DNA from: Mesostigma viride
Taxonomy: Eukaryota > Streptophyta > Mesostigmatophyceae > Mesostigmatales > Mesostigmataceae
Direction: 5' to 3'
Length of the DNA: 64,000 nucleotides
Assembly: GCA_009746045.1 (NCBI GenBank)
Contig: RPFO01000165.1
Location: 1,348,046 to 1,412,045 of the forward strand
The notes below the pieces were generated by a model. It was not told where the DNA came from, ran no database searches, and worked only from the letters and a program-made list of their open reading frames with translations. Shown one piece after another: positions 44,546 to 54,311 of this stretch (position 1 is the first letter of the stretch; each line of letters begins with the position of its first letter). The position numbers and the translations under genes were made by a program.

Positions 44546-45315
44546 GCAGCAACAAAAAACAACCAAAACTAAGAAGGAAAAGAGGGAACACATACGCACA
44601 TACACGAAGGGGCTAAAATAAAAAGTAAGGAGTATACATTACAGAGGGAAAAAGGAAAAGGAAAGAAAGAAAAAAGAAAAGATTTGACGTAAATGGTAGT
44701 CATACGAACAATAATAAATAAAGACAAAGTAAAGAGTAATAATTATAACAAAAACCAAAATGTAATAAAGAATGCACGGAGCTGGAATTAATTAATTAAT
44801 TAATTAGACTCGTGCTCCCGTTGGGGAGTCACGGAGCATTAACCCCGATGGATGGATGGGTCGGTGCAATCAGTCAGCTACCGGTCTAAGCTATCTACAT
44901 CAGCCACCTACGACATCTATCTAACAGCATTACTAACTACAACATCTATCTATACAGCATCACGCTGCCCTAGGGGAGCTGTCTGGCGTGCCTCCCGCGG
45001 GTTTGCACACGCGGGCGCTTCCCCACAGGATGGAAAGCGTGGAATGGAAATTAATGTGTAGCCTTGTTTTGTTTAAGTGGCGTGTCTCACATAAGTCACG
45101 TGAACAAAATGGAACTAAGATTACGTGCACCATCTGCGAGCATAGTTGTCTCACTTCATATGCACAGCTATGATGGGTACTCTTGATACATGCTTCACAA
45201 GGGCAATGCATGTAGTGGATCTCTACCGGAACTGGCGGGGGGGGAGAATCAGGCATACAGGCAATGAGGACTTCTCCATGGGATATGCAGATTAATTAAT
45301 TAATTATCAACATCA
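44546..45315. other. A-rich DNA and short (TTAA)n runs, no gene
   Basis: Purine-rich A-tracts to about 44700, (AATT)n at 44788-44805 followed by a CTCCCGTTGGGGAG stem word, and (TTAA)n at 45290-45306 directly before another CCGTTGGGAG repeat. These tails look like ends of reverse-transcribed elements, but no body is recognised. Confidence 0.4.
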
Positions 45316-45385
45316 CTCCGTTGGGAGTCAATGTAGCACATATCCCTGAGAAGGGGCATATGGCTTTTAATACATCCTAGGCTAC
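45316..45385 (+). repeat. Dispersed CCGTTGGGAG repeat, copy 4 (best preserved)
   Basis: ACTCCGTTGGGAGTCAATGT, AGCACATATCCCTGAGAAGG and GGCATATGGCTTTTAATAC in series. CATATCCC...GGGGCATATG forms a hairpin with a TGAGAA-type loop. It follows a (TTAA)n run. Confidence 0.72.
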
Positions 45386-45530
45386 TTCATGCAAGGGTGG
45401 GAATGTAAGCAACACTTGCTCTAGGTGCCGCAAGGGCACCGGCACCACCATGCTGTCTCAGGTTCAACCCAACTAGGGGGATCCTGGCACGGGGGAGGAA
45501 GATCATCATGGCTATACAATGACTGACTAG

Positions 45531-45864
45531 CTACCTTTTCAGTGGTTTTCCATTTGCGGGTATTTCCTCGTAAATGGTGGGAGAGCGATCGCAGCAATGG
45601 TGCTCATCACTAGACACTCCCGGCCAGTTAGGCTCGAAACACACGCCCTGATCAAGCATGCTGTTTCCGGCCCCACCGTCTAGGTCGTCTAGTCGCTCTA
45701 CACGTAAGCCAGCCATAATTTCAATGCACAAGGATACACATTTCCATCACCATTCATCTTCATCATCCTGAACGACTCGAACACGCGGACAAGATAACGG
45801 CAGGCTCGAGCTACCATGGTCCGGATTCTCCCGATTTCTGGCCTGCGCTGGTTGTCTCCTTGAT
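45531..45864 (-). repeat. Interspersed repeat R2, long copy, minus strand
   Basis: About 330 bp matching 61702-62004 in reverse orientation at roughly 95 %. Both copies keep an open stretch encoding IMAGLRVERLDDLDGGAGNS then MLDQGVCFEPNWPGVSS. Maintained peptides in two copies suggest the repeat comes from a protein-coding element, but I do not recognise it. Confidence 0.85.
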
Positions 45865-45916
45865 ACAACGGCTAGGGCATGGCTTCTCGACAGAGAGCAT
45901 CTCTCTGCATGGCATA

Positions 45917-46012
45917 GCATGGCTAAATTCTTAATGCAACATCCATGGGGGTCCCATTATAGGCATGGCTTGGCTAAATTCTGAAGGCAACATCCATGGG
46001 GGCCATTATGGG
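45917..46012. repeat. About 47-bp tandem duplication
   Basis: Two units with GCTAAATTCT, GGCAACATCCATGGGGG / TGCAACATCCATGGGGG and CCATTAT in the same order; a few differences and a four-base insertion. Confidence 0.8.
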
Positions 46013-46078
46013 CGCACATGCGCGTGGGCCACATGCTAGGCTAAGCCTTACTAATCTACACTACTGGTATATATGTTC

Positions 46079-46399
46079 CTAGTCTGAGGTGGCAGGAGGG
46101 GGCTGCCAGGGCTTGTGGTCAACGTGGATGACCGCCCCCCTCCAGTATACCGGCTTCCCCCTTGCGCTCTGCCGGAGCTGAAGGTAGGTCGGCCATAGCT
46201 CGCGTCGCCGCTGTTGCTGGGCCAGGGTCAAGTCGTCGTCCAGCGTGAAGCGAGTCTCCGAGAGCTTCTTGCGGCATTTAAGGAACGCCAGCTTGTCCGC
46301 CATGTACTTAAAGGTGAGGAGCACGGGTGCCGGGCCAGCCTTCCCCCGCGCGCGGGGGAGGCGGACAGCCGACATGTCCAGCTCACCAGTGAGTAGCAT
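46079..46399 (-). pseudogene. LINE ORF1-like C-terminal fragment
   Basis: 106 codons, ATG to TGA-like end. The text PVLLTFKYMADKLAFLKCRK, then LDDDLTLAQQQRRRELWPTY and ARGKPVYWRGAVIHVDHKPW, resembles the C-terminal RNA-binding domain of LINE-type ORF1 proteins. That domain has a beta strand, DDDLT..QQ..R..LWP, a basic helix and G...WRG..I.V. No upstream part of an ORF1 is visible, so this is a fragment of a non-LTR element or of a gene derived from one. It belongs to neither LINE-A nor LINE-B ORF1. Confidence 0.5.
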
Positions 46400-47251
46400 G
46401 GGGGCAAAAATGGCTATGCAGATGGTATGTCGCAGTATTAATATGTTCTTGGGACATCAACTACAACAATAAAAAGTACAACAATAAAACAGCCTAGCAT
46501 TTGGGTGTGCACTTGGTTGTCTTGAAGAAGATGTCTTGAAGAAGTTGTATACAGAGTAAGGGCGAGAAACCCACAGATACATGGCATTATTCCAACAAAG
46601 TGAATTACATGGTCACACTCTAATGCAGCCAGCCAGTTCAGGATTGAGGTAGGCAGCACATGTGACTTTTATATGCTGGCCGTCAGGCTAGCTAGTTATT
46701 GGCGCGCAGCACCATCAGCTCAGCTCTGGCCAAGGTAATGGAAACACAGAACATCACTTGTGAACCGAATGTAGCACAGACATGGCTGTTCACATCAGCA
46801 ACGTGAGAGATGCACATGATGCCTGCAAGAAAGCCATCAAGCCACCGACATGCCAACGCAAGCCAGCAAACATGCAGCAAGCACAGCAAACACCTACCAC
46901 AGTGATGATATCACACCCCCAATCTGCCAATCCGTAGATAGTAGATACCTAGCTGAGGCTGCGGGTGGGGCCTGCTCAGGTGTTCAAAGGCTAGGGTTGG
47001 ATTCGGAAAATGTTGGGTGGTTACCTGCCAAAAATCGCCCCACATTCTGTACAGCACTTGAGTGCTCCGTGACCTCTCAACAGAGGCTTAGGTTCCATCA
47101 ATAACTTGCGCCAGCAAGGCAAACAATCAAAGACAGCCACCAATGCAAGCGATACAGCTATGCAAATAACCCAGAAAAACAAGTAGGCACAAGTCAGCGA
47201 TGCAAGCCGCTTAGTCAGTCTTATTGCATGCAATGACCTCCTTGTGGCGAC
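46400..47251. other. No gene recognised
   Basis: Spacer of about 850 bp with short ORFs only. Confidence 0.45.
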
Positions 47252-47800
47252 AACAAAGGCAGTCATGGCAGTCATGACAGCCATGACAGCCAAGACAGCA
47301 AGGACAGCCATGAAAGCTGAAAGCCATGACAGCAAGGACAGCCAAGACACCACAAGGACAGCCGCAATGGCCATGACAGCCACGACAGCCATGACAGCCA
47401 TGACATCCATGACAGCCATGACAGCCATGACAGCCATGACAGCCATGACAGCCATGACAGCCATGACAGCCATGAAAGCTGAAAGCCATGACAGCCATGA
47501 CAGCCATCACAGCCATGAAAGCTGAAAGCTATGACAGCCATGACAGCCATGACAGCCATGACAGCCATGACAGCCATGACAGCCATGACAGCCATGACAG
47601 CCATGACAGCCATGACAGCCATGACAGCCATGACAGCCATGACAGCCATGACAGCCATGACAGCCATGACGGCCATGACGGCCATGACAGCCATGACAGC
47701 CATGACAGCCATGACAGCCATGAAAGCTGAAAGCCATGACAGCAAGGACAGCCAAGACAGCACAAGGACAGCCGCAATGGCCATGGCGGCAATGACTGCC
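47252..47800. repeat. 9-bp minisatellite (CATGACAGC)n with higher-order structure
   Basis: About 50 units of CATGACAGC. A composite word GCCATGAAAGCTGAAAGC recurs near 47307, 47470, 47512 and 47718. A longer block (AGCAAGGACAGCCAAGACA ... GCCGCAATGGCCATG) occurs at 47330 and again at 47740, so the array arose by duplication of larger segments as well as of the 9-mer. The long MTA/HDS/MAV ORFs are repeat artefacts. Confidence 0.95.
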
Positions 47801-47998
47801 CAGGAGCGAATAGTAACATCATCAACACAAGTATGCAACCATAACCAACACTAACGCGTGCTTGATGGGCTCTCGCTCACCAACGCACCATCGGGACCTG
47901 ACCCAAAGCAAGTCCGGTTTTACGCGCGCTCCTACATTCATCGACCAACGATGGACAACGCGGAAGAGTCAAGACAGCTCGCAGGAAAGAAAATAACA

Positions 47999-48076
47999 CC
48001 AGCAACCCCGCCCGCCAGTTGCATGTTACAACTGTTGCCAGCGACCCCGCTCGCCAGTTGCATCTTACACTTGTTT
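47999..48076. repeat. 39-bp tandem duplication
   Basis: Units begin CCAGC[A/G]ACCCCGC[C/T]CGCC and end in a TTACAACTG/TTACACTTG word. Confidence 0.82.
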
Positions 48077-48775
48077 ATGGCGAGCAGAGTCGCCCGTAAG
48101 TCGCCTGGATATCGGTCCGCCTGGCGACATAACAAGGCAATATCAATCTTTTAATTGAAAATGAATTGGCAGATGCAGCAATGTGAAGGAACAATCGATA
48201 GTAATGGCGTCACTTGATCTACTGCATTGGAACATTCTGCCACGACAAACACGGTAAAGCTCTGGAGAAAATCCACGCTACAATGCCTCATTTATGGATT
48301 GCAGGTAACGCTACCTTGTCATACTCTTAGCAACAAGATATGGAAGCGTCAATCTACGTTTAATAAACATCCTTGCCGCCCCCGTTAATTTCCGGAATAT
48401 CCTTCCCGCTATGGCTGCCGGGGGTGCCCGCTGCACTGTAACTTTGTCAGCAGCTGCCTCTGGCATAGGGTTTTAACAGCTTTTACCTGTACTTACGGCA
48501 TGGCTACATTCGTACACCTACCGACGTGAGTTGAGGCTGGAGTCTGGTTTACGCTGGTTACGCAGACTTCCCGTCTGGATACGCCGCAAGGGCAGTCCAC
48601 GGCATTCTTGGAGTAGCTCGCAACCAGGCGCGGCGGCGATCCCCGGTCAGATTCTGGTCCGGGGGTGAGTTTTTAACTCATTAGTGAAAAAAATATTCTC
48701 CGAGTATTATCGTTAGGTTAAGAGGTATAACGATAAGAGGTACCACGTATCGACCAGCTGGTTACCCACTGAGGG
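48077..48775. other. No gene recognised
   Basis: Spacer between the tandem duplication and LINE-A. It ends in GATGGGAACTAATA, one satellite-type word, at the LINE-A 3' junction. Confidence 0.45.
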
Positions 48776-48909
48776 ATGGGAACTAATAATATTTTCGGGG
48801 AAATGGGTATATTTTTTACTAGCCAATTTTTCCAGGTAAATAGGTGTACGTTTATTCCAAATATAGCCAGTAGTTAATCCCTGCTAAGCGAGCCTAGGGT
48901 ATCAAGATG

Positions 48910-51723
48910 TCAGTGGCTAAAACGGCCGGGAGCCTTACTAGACCACGGAAGCCACTGGACTTCTAATGGGTTGTCATTGGGCATGTGGGTAAAGATCCTG
49001 TTTTTGCCCATGAGGTCATGAAAGATCTCAAGTGGGCTGGGCTTATCCTGGTCCGCGCCAGGGTCCCAAATTTTGTTTTGTTCATTTGCAACCATCCAGT
49101 AGCGCGGTCGCATGCCGGAGTTCCATAGGTAAATGAAGCGTGAGAGAACCCCAGCTTTGTCGAAAACTGTGCGCCTATTGAACACCACATCGTTTCGCAC
49201 CGTCCAGATTGTATATAACATGCACACTACAATACGGTTCATAGGAGACGCATGGCATGTGCGGAGCCATATCCACGCTTGTTGTGAAAAGGTGAGCTCA
49301 AGGCCAGGGGTGCCAGTGATGCCAAAGATAATTGAGGGGGTAGACACCGGTATGATAGGCTCAGATGTCCAGGCTGCCCATAAACCAATCAACCAGGTCC
49401 AAACTCCCTGGAGGTTACACCATAAAAATCGGTGTTCCACAGTTTCAGTGGGGTTGGTACATAAACATGTAGCAGGGTAGTGAAATCGCCGGTGGAGGAT
49501 CTCCCCGACCCCGATGGACCGGTGCATCAAGAGGTGTTGTACGTCGGTCGCGCGGCGATCAATCAGCGGGTGGTCAGCGGCGAGGGTGATGTTGCGGACC
49601 CAAGTGTGGCCAGGCCACTCAGTAGCGCCCCAGCGTGTCCGTCCGGGGTGGAATTGATGGTTTTTATGCAGGAGCATTGTGTAGCCCCACTCTGCCGTGT
49701 ACTCATAAAGGCCTTTTACAATTCTGCTGTCACCCTGATTTAGCACCCAGCCAAATTCCACTGGATCCAATGACAACATGTCAGTGTTCCCACATGTAGC
49801 CAAATAATAGCAGCGTCTGGAAGGTTGGGGTTGGGTTGGTATACACATGATTGTTCAAGGGACCAAGGTACAACCCGAATCCGGTGGCATAGCTGGGTGG
49901 GGAGGAACACCACTGCAGTTGTAAGTTGAGCCAGACAGCCATTGTGGCCGCTCAGCGGCGCCAGTAGTTGAACGTGTAGGGTTCCAAGGGGGAGTTCTGC
50001 GATCACCTTCCCCGAGCATGTTGCGGTCGTGCTGTATGGACAAAAGCAGCACCATTCACCAGCTTTATAGGGGGCACGGGGAGAAGTCATGAGTGTGTGC
50101 CAGCGTGGGGGTATGGCTTGTACTAGCGCGGCCCAGGCAGCATAAGTAGGCATATTGGGGACTCAGGCAGCCAGTTCGTTATATGTTAATTAAGAGGCGG
50201 TAGCAGTCACCGTGGAGAATATACAGGTGGAGAATAGTGGTTACAGGGTGGGGGGATGTTAGGAAGCCTTCATAGGGGTTAGGGCCACTTAAGCATCCGA
50301 AGGGGCGATTAAGGGGGTTGAGGTATATATCATTAAAGAATAGGGGTTGGCGTGCAACTTCCTCACGTAGTGTGGGGAATAATAGGCGGTCGGGTTTAAG
50401 TGCCATAAAGCCTTGCCATATACGAGCCCAGTACCAAGGAAGACCTCTGGTGAGCTTCGGGGAGGGGAGGCGAGCAGTAAGCAGTGCGGCTCCAGAGTGC
50501 CAGGAAATACCATTGGAGTGATGAGTAAGACGTGAGAGGGTTACACGTGCCAGAAGACATCCAGGGTGTGTGTTGACACCAATGTGGGCAGAGATAACTT
50601 GTTTGGCATACACAGACCATAAACGCCATTGCATATTGTGTAAGCCTAGTCCTCCAAGAGGCCACGGCATAAAAGACATTGACTCTCTGATCCATCCGTG
50701 TACCTGGCGGCTGAGATCGCTCGATTTTTTCCAAACAAAGTTATGCCCCAGTCGTTGAATAAGAGACACGGTGTGTTCATCCGGTGGGTGGGCCTGACCG
50801 AAGTACAGCAGCTTGGAGAACAGCAGCTGGTTCGTGACGAGGACCTTGCCCCGGAGGCTGAGGCGGTGTACGCCAGCCCAGCGGTTGGCCACCTGTTGTA
50901 CACCAGTAAGTTTGCCCAGTTGTTGTGATTCGTCGTATAGAAAGGTTTTGACTTCCAATAACCTCCCTTCGGCTGTCCGACCGATAGGGCAGTTATGCAA
51001 AAGGTGGTATCCTCCTGGCGGGACCCATGTCACCGCCAGGTTAGTAGGTTGGAGAGTCGGGTTGGTTGTTCTGCCAATATGCAAGCCCGTGGACTTTTGC
51101 ACGTTGCAGCGTTGTTGGGAGGCGGTACAGTATGTAGATATATTGTCAAGCACAGCATCAACATCACGCAGGGAGGTGCAAATGTTAGTAGTGTCATCGG
51201 CGTAAGCAGTTTGAAACAGACCACGTGTGTGGTGAGGGAGGGGGTAGCCTTGAATACGGCTGTCCTGTTGATGAAGAAAGAAGAGGCCAGCGTGAGCGAG
51301 CAAAAAGAGAAGGGGAGAGAGACAGTCGCCTTGTGGGAGAGAGCGTGTGCTATGGCCTATTTGGGATTTATGTCCATTCATTAGTAGGTGCCAAGTGAGG
51401 GATTTGATCATGCCTAGACTGACCTTAATAAGTTTAGGTCCAAAACCAAGCCCGTGTAGTATAGCCTCGAGGTATTTCCAACATATGCGGTCGAATGCCT
51501 TTTCAAAATCCCAAAATAAAATAAGACCTATAATATTGTTGCGCCATGCGTCATCAACAATGTCCATGATCATGGTGATGCTGTCGCTGATGTGTAGGTT
51601 GGACCTGAATCCAACTTGTTCCGGGCCGATCAGATTATCTAGTACACTATAGAAACGGCGTTGCAAGAGTTTGCTGGCTAGTTTGTAAGGGACTGTGAGC
51701 ATGCGAATGGGTCTATTTTCCAA
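48910..51723 (-). pseudogene. LINE-A ORF2, RT to C-terminal zinc finger
   Basis: Reading on the minus strand: ENRPIRMLTVPYKLASKLLQ, GPEQVGFRSNLHISDSITM, ILFWDFEKAFDRICWKYLEA (catalytic Asp), RSLPQGDCLSPLLFLLAHAG, FQTAYADDTTNICTSL (catalytic YADD), then the long thumb and connection region to 50179. A frameshift follows, the segment 50153-49740, another shift, and the C-terminal part 49848-48910 with CLCTNPTETVEHRFLWC. A 36-bp in-frame insertion (CHASPMNRIVVC) interrupts IWLRT/MLYTIWTVRND. Confidence 0.88.
49219..49256. mobile_element. 36-bp insert matching the MITE end at 3706
   Basis: CACTACAATACGGTTCATAG (49222-49241) plus GAGACGC equals the left terminus of the 3706-4185 element with one mismatch in 27. 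LINE-B lacks it at the homologous place. It adds exactly 12 codons to LINE-A ORF2. It may be a leftover of an excised or deleted element. Confidence 0.6.
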
Positions 51724-52054
51724 CTTGTTTTATCCCCTTTTTTGTGTAAGAGGATGAGGATTGTTTCCGACCACTGGCCCACAACAGTTTCGGTGTTCCA
51801 GATTTCCAGGATGCATTGGTATAGATCCCTGCCTATGAGGGGCCAGAACGTTTTAAAAAACTCTACTGGAAGGCCATCTGCACCAGGTGCGCTACGTTTT
51901 TGAGATGTTGGAGTGCTAGAGATGTTTCTTCCATAGTGGGGCTGGCGTCTAGTAGAGCTTGTTGTGACGGAGAGAGGCGGTGGGGAATAGCATCGAGGAT
52001 TTTTTGTGTGGCTGTATTTGCAGAGGGGTCGGGTTCTGTCCGGACCAGGGTGGA

Positions 52055-52130
52055 GTTATAAACATCGATTCCTTACGGAATCGACACTAAGCGCTTAGTA
52101 TCGATTCCGTAAGGAATCGTTGTATATAAC
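52055..52130. repeat. 76-bp palindrome, left terminal copy
   Basis: Self-complementary from GTTATA to TATAAC with centre ACTAAGCGCTTAGT and blocks CGATTCC.TA.GGAATCG on both sides. Near-identical copies lie at 52643-52717 and 52866-52941. Confidence 0.93.
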
Positions 52131-52642
52131 TAAAACTTTTGCTTGCGCCGGCAAGGCTAAGGCCGATACTAGTCGGGTCATCGAATTGGCTATTCGATTA
52201 TCGAAGTTGCCTATTCGACCATCGAACTTTCCTATTTGATTATCGAATTTTCCTTATTCGATTGTCGAAATTTCCTAGTCGACAGGGGGTCAGAGGCCAG
52301 CGGCCTATCAGACTCGGTGCCCAGCGAGCCACCGAACTAGGCCTAGTCGATTATAGCGAGACATCACGTGGAAATTAGCCGATTTCGGGGACTTAGCCGA
52401 TTTTCGGAGCGACGTCGAACAACACAGATGATTAGCCGGTTGAGCACATCATATCAGTCGAATAGCTAGCGCTGGTACTCCGCCTAGCCAGCGGAGAGCA
52501 CTTGCCTTTTCGATTAACATAGCACATTAGGCCGAACGATTAGCGTCCGCAACGTTATTCGCATTACTAGGCGAAAAATCCACCCCCGGAACGATCCTAG
52601 CGGGATTCGAACCCGGGATGCCGGCGTGTCGCAACAGTCTTA

Positions 52643-52717
52643 GTTATAAACATCGATTCCTTACGGAATCGACACTAAGCGCTTAGTGTCGATTCCGCAG
52701 GAATCGATGTATATAAC
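52643..52717. repeat. 76-bp palindrome, internal copy
   Basis: 75 bp, slightly diverged (CCGCAGG for CCGTAAGG). It is followed by TAAAACTTTTGCT exactly as behind the left terminal palindrome, so it looks like the end of a second, truncated element joined inside. Confidence 0.9.
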
Positions 52718-52865
52718 TAAAACTTTTGCTCAATCGAATAAGGAAAAATTCGATAATCAAATAGGAAAGTTCGATGGTCGAATAGGCAACTTCGATAATC
52801 GAATAGCCAATTCGATGACCCGACTAGTATCGGCCTTAGCCTTGCCGGCGCAAGCTAAAGTTTTA

Positions 52866-52941
52866 GTTATAAACATCGATTCCTTACGGAATCGACACTA
52901 AGCGCTTAGTATCGATTCCGTAAGGAATCGTTGTATATAAC
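52866..52941. repeat. 76-bp palindrome, right terminal copy
   Basis: Same sequence as 52055-52130. Because it is palindromic it serves at both ends in either orientation. Confidence 0.93.
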
Positions 52942-54311
52942 TGGTGGAGAAAAAAGCATGTCCAGATTGTAGGATGTCCTGAGGGGTGGTATGGGTGCCA
53001 GTCTCGTCTGTAATTTCAGTGATGGTGGTTTGTGAGCGCGGGGGTGGGATAAATGCAAAGAATTCCTTATTCATTCGTTCACCCTTGACATGCCACCATG
53101 TATTTTCCACATCTAGGGCTTCTGCGTGGCGTTCAAGGCGTAGCTTGTCCATCTCAGTTTGGCACAGTTGCAGTCGTGTTAACTCGTGCGGGGCTAGGCG
53201 GGGTTTGGATTGCAACATAGTAATAATTCGTTTGTAGTAATTGTAGTCTTTGCCTTTTATGCGGCGTTGTTCTAGATCGTAGGCCTTAGAGGAGTCAAGG
53301 ATGTGCGAGAGGCATGCTTGCATCCAGAGCGTAGTGCTTGGGTAGTCTACTTGCTTGGTTTTCCAGTCCCGCCATTGTTCTCGGACTAGGGAGCGAAAGG
53401 CGGGGTCAGCCAGCAGCTTTTTATTGAGGCGAGGGACGCCTGGTCCTCTGGGGGGGCTGGAGTGATACACCATGGTGAGAAGGCAGCCCTGGGTAGTGAT
53501 CAGAAAAAACTGTCGAGCGTATGACCTCTGCGTGACAAATGAGGGATGCCCAAAAGGTTGACATAAATATGTAGTCGAGACGGCTAGTGATGCGGGTGCC
53601 CTGACGAGTGGACTCGCGAGTATGCAGATGGTCGCGAGGTTTGATAACATCCTGTAGTGAGAGGCGTGTGAGGTGGTTGGCTAACGAGGTCGTCTCAAGC
53701 CCAAGGCCATGGTCTAGGTCAACATTAAAGTCACCCATTAGTATGACCTCATGAGATTGGTCCAGGAGGGGGGCAACCATAGCAAACAAATCATCAAAAA
53801 ATTTTATACGGTCAGAGTGTTCGTTGGGGGCATATACCGATATAATATAGCCAGTCTTACCGCCCCAGGAGATGCATTGCCGGGTCCAGCGACCCTGACA
53901 TGTGTTGGGAGCAGTATCTGTGTGCTGGGCCAATGGGTGCAGTTGAACATGAGGGTGTGGCGGACGTCGATATTGTAGCAATGCAGTGCCTCCACTAGTC
54001 CCCCGTGCCCATGCCCATCTGCGTTCCATGTCTGGGGTGCGTCTTGTAAAGGATTGTAGCGCTTTGGCGTCTATTCCAGGAAATTTATGTTCTTGTAGGC
54101 CTACCCAGATTTCATGAGATGGGCCGACATAGGGTTGGGTGATACTGGCTAGTTGTGCCTGGAGCGCAGATATTTTAGACTGTCCCTGGGTGCGAACACC
54201 ATAAGTATTTAAACCCTGAACGTTCCAAGATATTATAGTAAGTTGACTCATAAGTCAGTAGAAGGAGAGATAATGCATGCATGCAGAAGGATGCGAGCGT
54301 TGGCGTACCTC

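Larger units (their letters stand above)
52054..52942. mobile_element. 889-bp foldback element made of 76-bp palindromes
   Basis: Terminal arms 52054-52264 and 52731-52942 are inverted copies over 211 bp at about 98 % (one substitution and one indel seen). Each arm begins with a 76-bp palindrome centred on ACTAAGCGCTTAGT; a third palindrome stands inside at 52643-52717. The target duplication is GGTGG (or GGTGGAG, ambiguous by two bases) at 52049 and 52943; removal restores the LINE-A reading. It has no ORF. Arms carry series of TTCGAT/ATCGAA words (possible binding sites), and the interior has a pol III B-box-like GGGTTCGAATCCCGC on the minus strand at about 52600-52616. Confidence 0.88.
51724..54251 (-). 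pseudogene. LINE-A ORF2, endonuclease and RT N-terminal part, split by an insertion
   Basis: The endonuclease starts MSQLTIISWNVQGLN at 54251 and shows APE-type motifs in order: ISWN (Asn), LQEHKFPG (Glu), YIISVYAPNEH, VILMGDFNVDLD (Asp/Asn), SRLDYIFMS and FSDHYP (Asp-His). Near 53490 a frameshift moves on to RGPGVPRLNKKLLADPAFRS, the linker RRIKGKDYNYYKRIITMLQS and ITEITDETGTHTTPQDILQS-GHAFFST. There the 889-bp foldback element intervenes. It resumes as LVRTEPDPSANTATQKILDA and SAPGADGLPVEFFKTFWPLI, with a frameshift near 51725. Confidence 0.87.

Noticed and set aside
47021-47854. MAV/MTA/HDS repeat proteins on both strands
   Set aside because: The 9-bp unit is a multiple of three without stops; this is a minisatellite, not a repeat protein gene.
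52565-52640. A tRNA gene on the minus strand
   Set aside because: Only a T-arm-like B box is present; no acceptor-stem partner, D arm or anticodon loop can be drawn.
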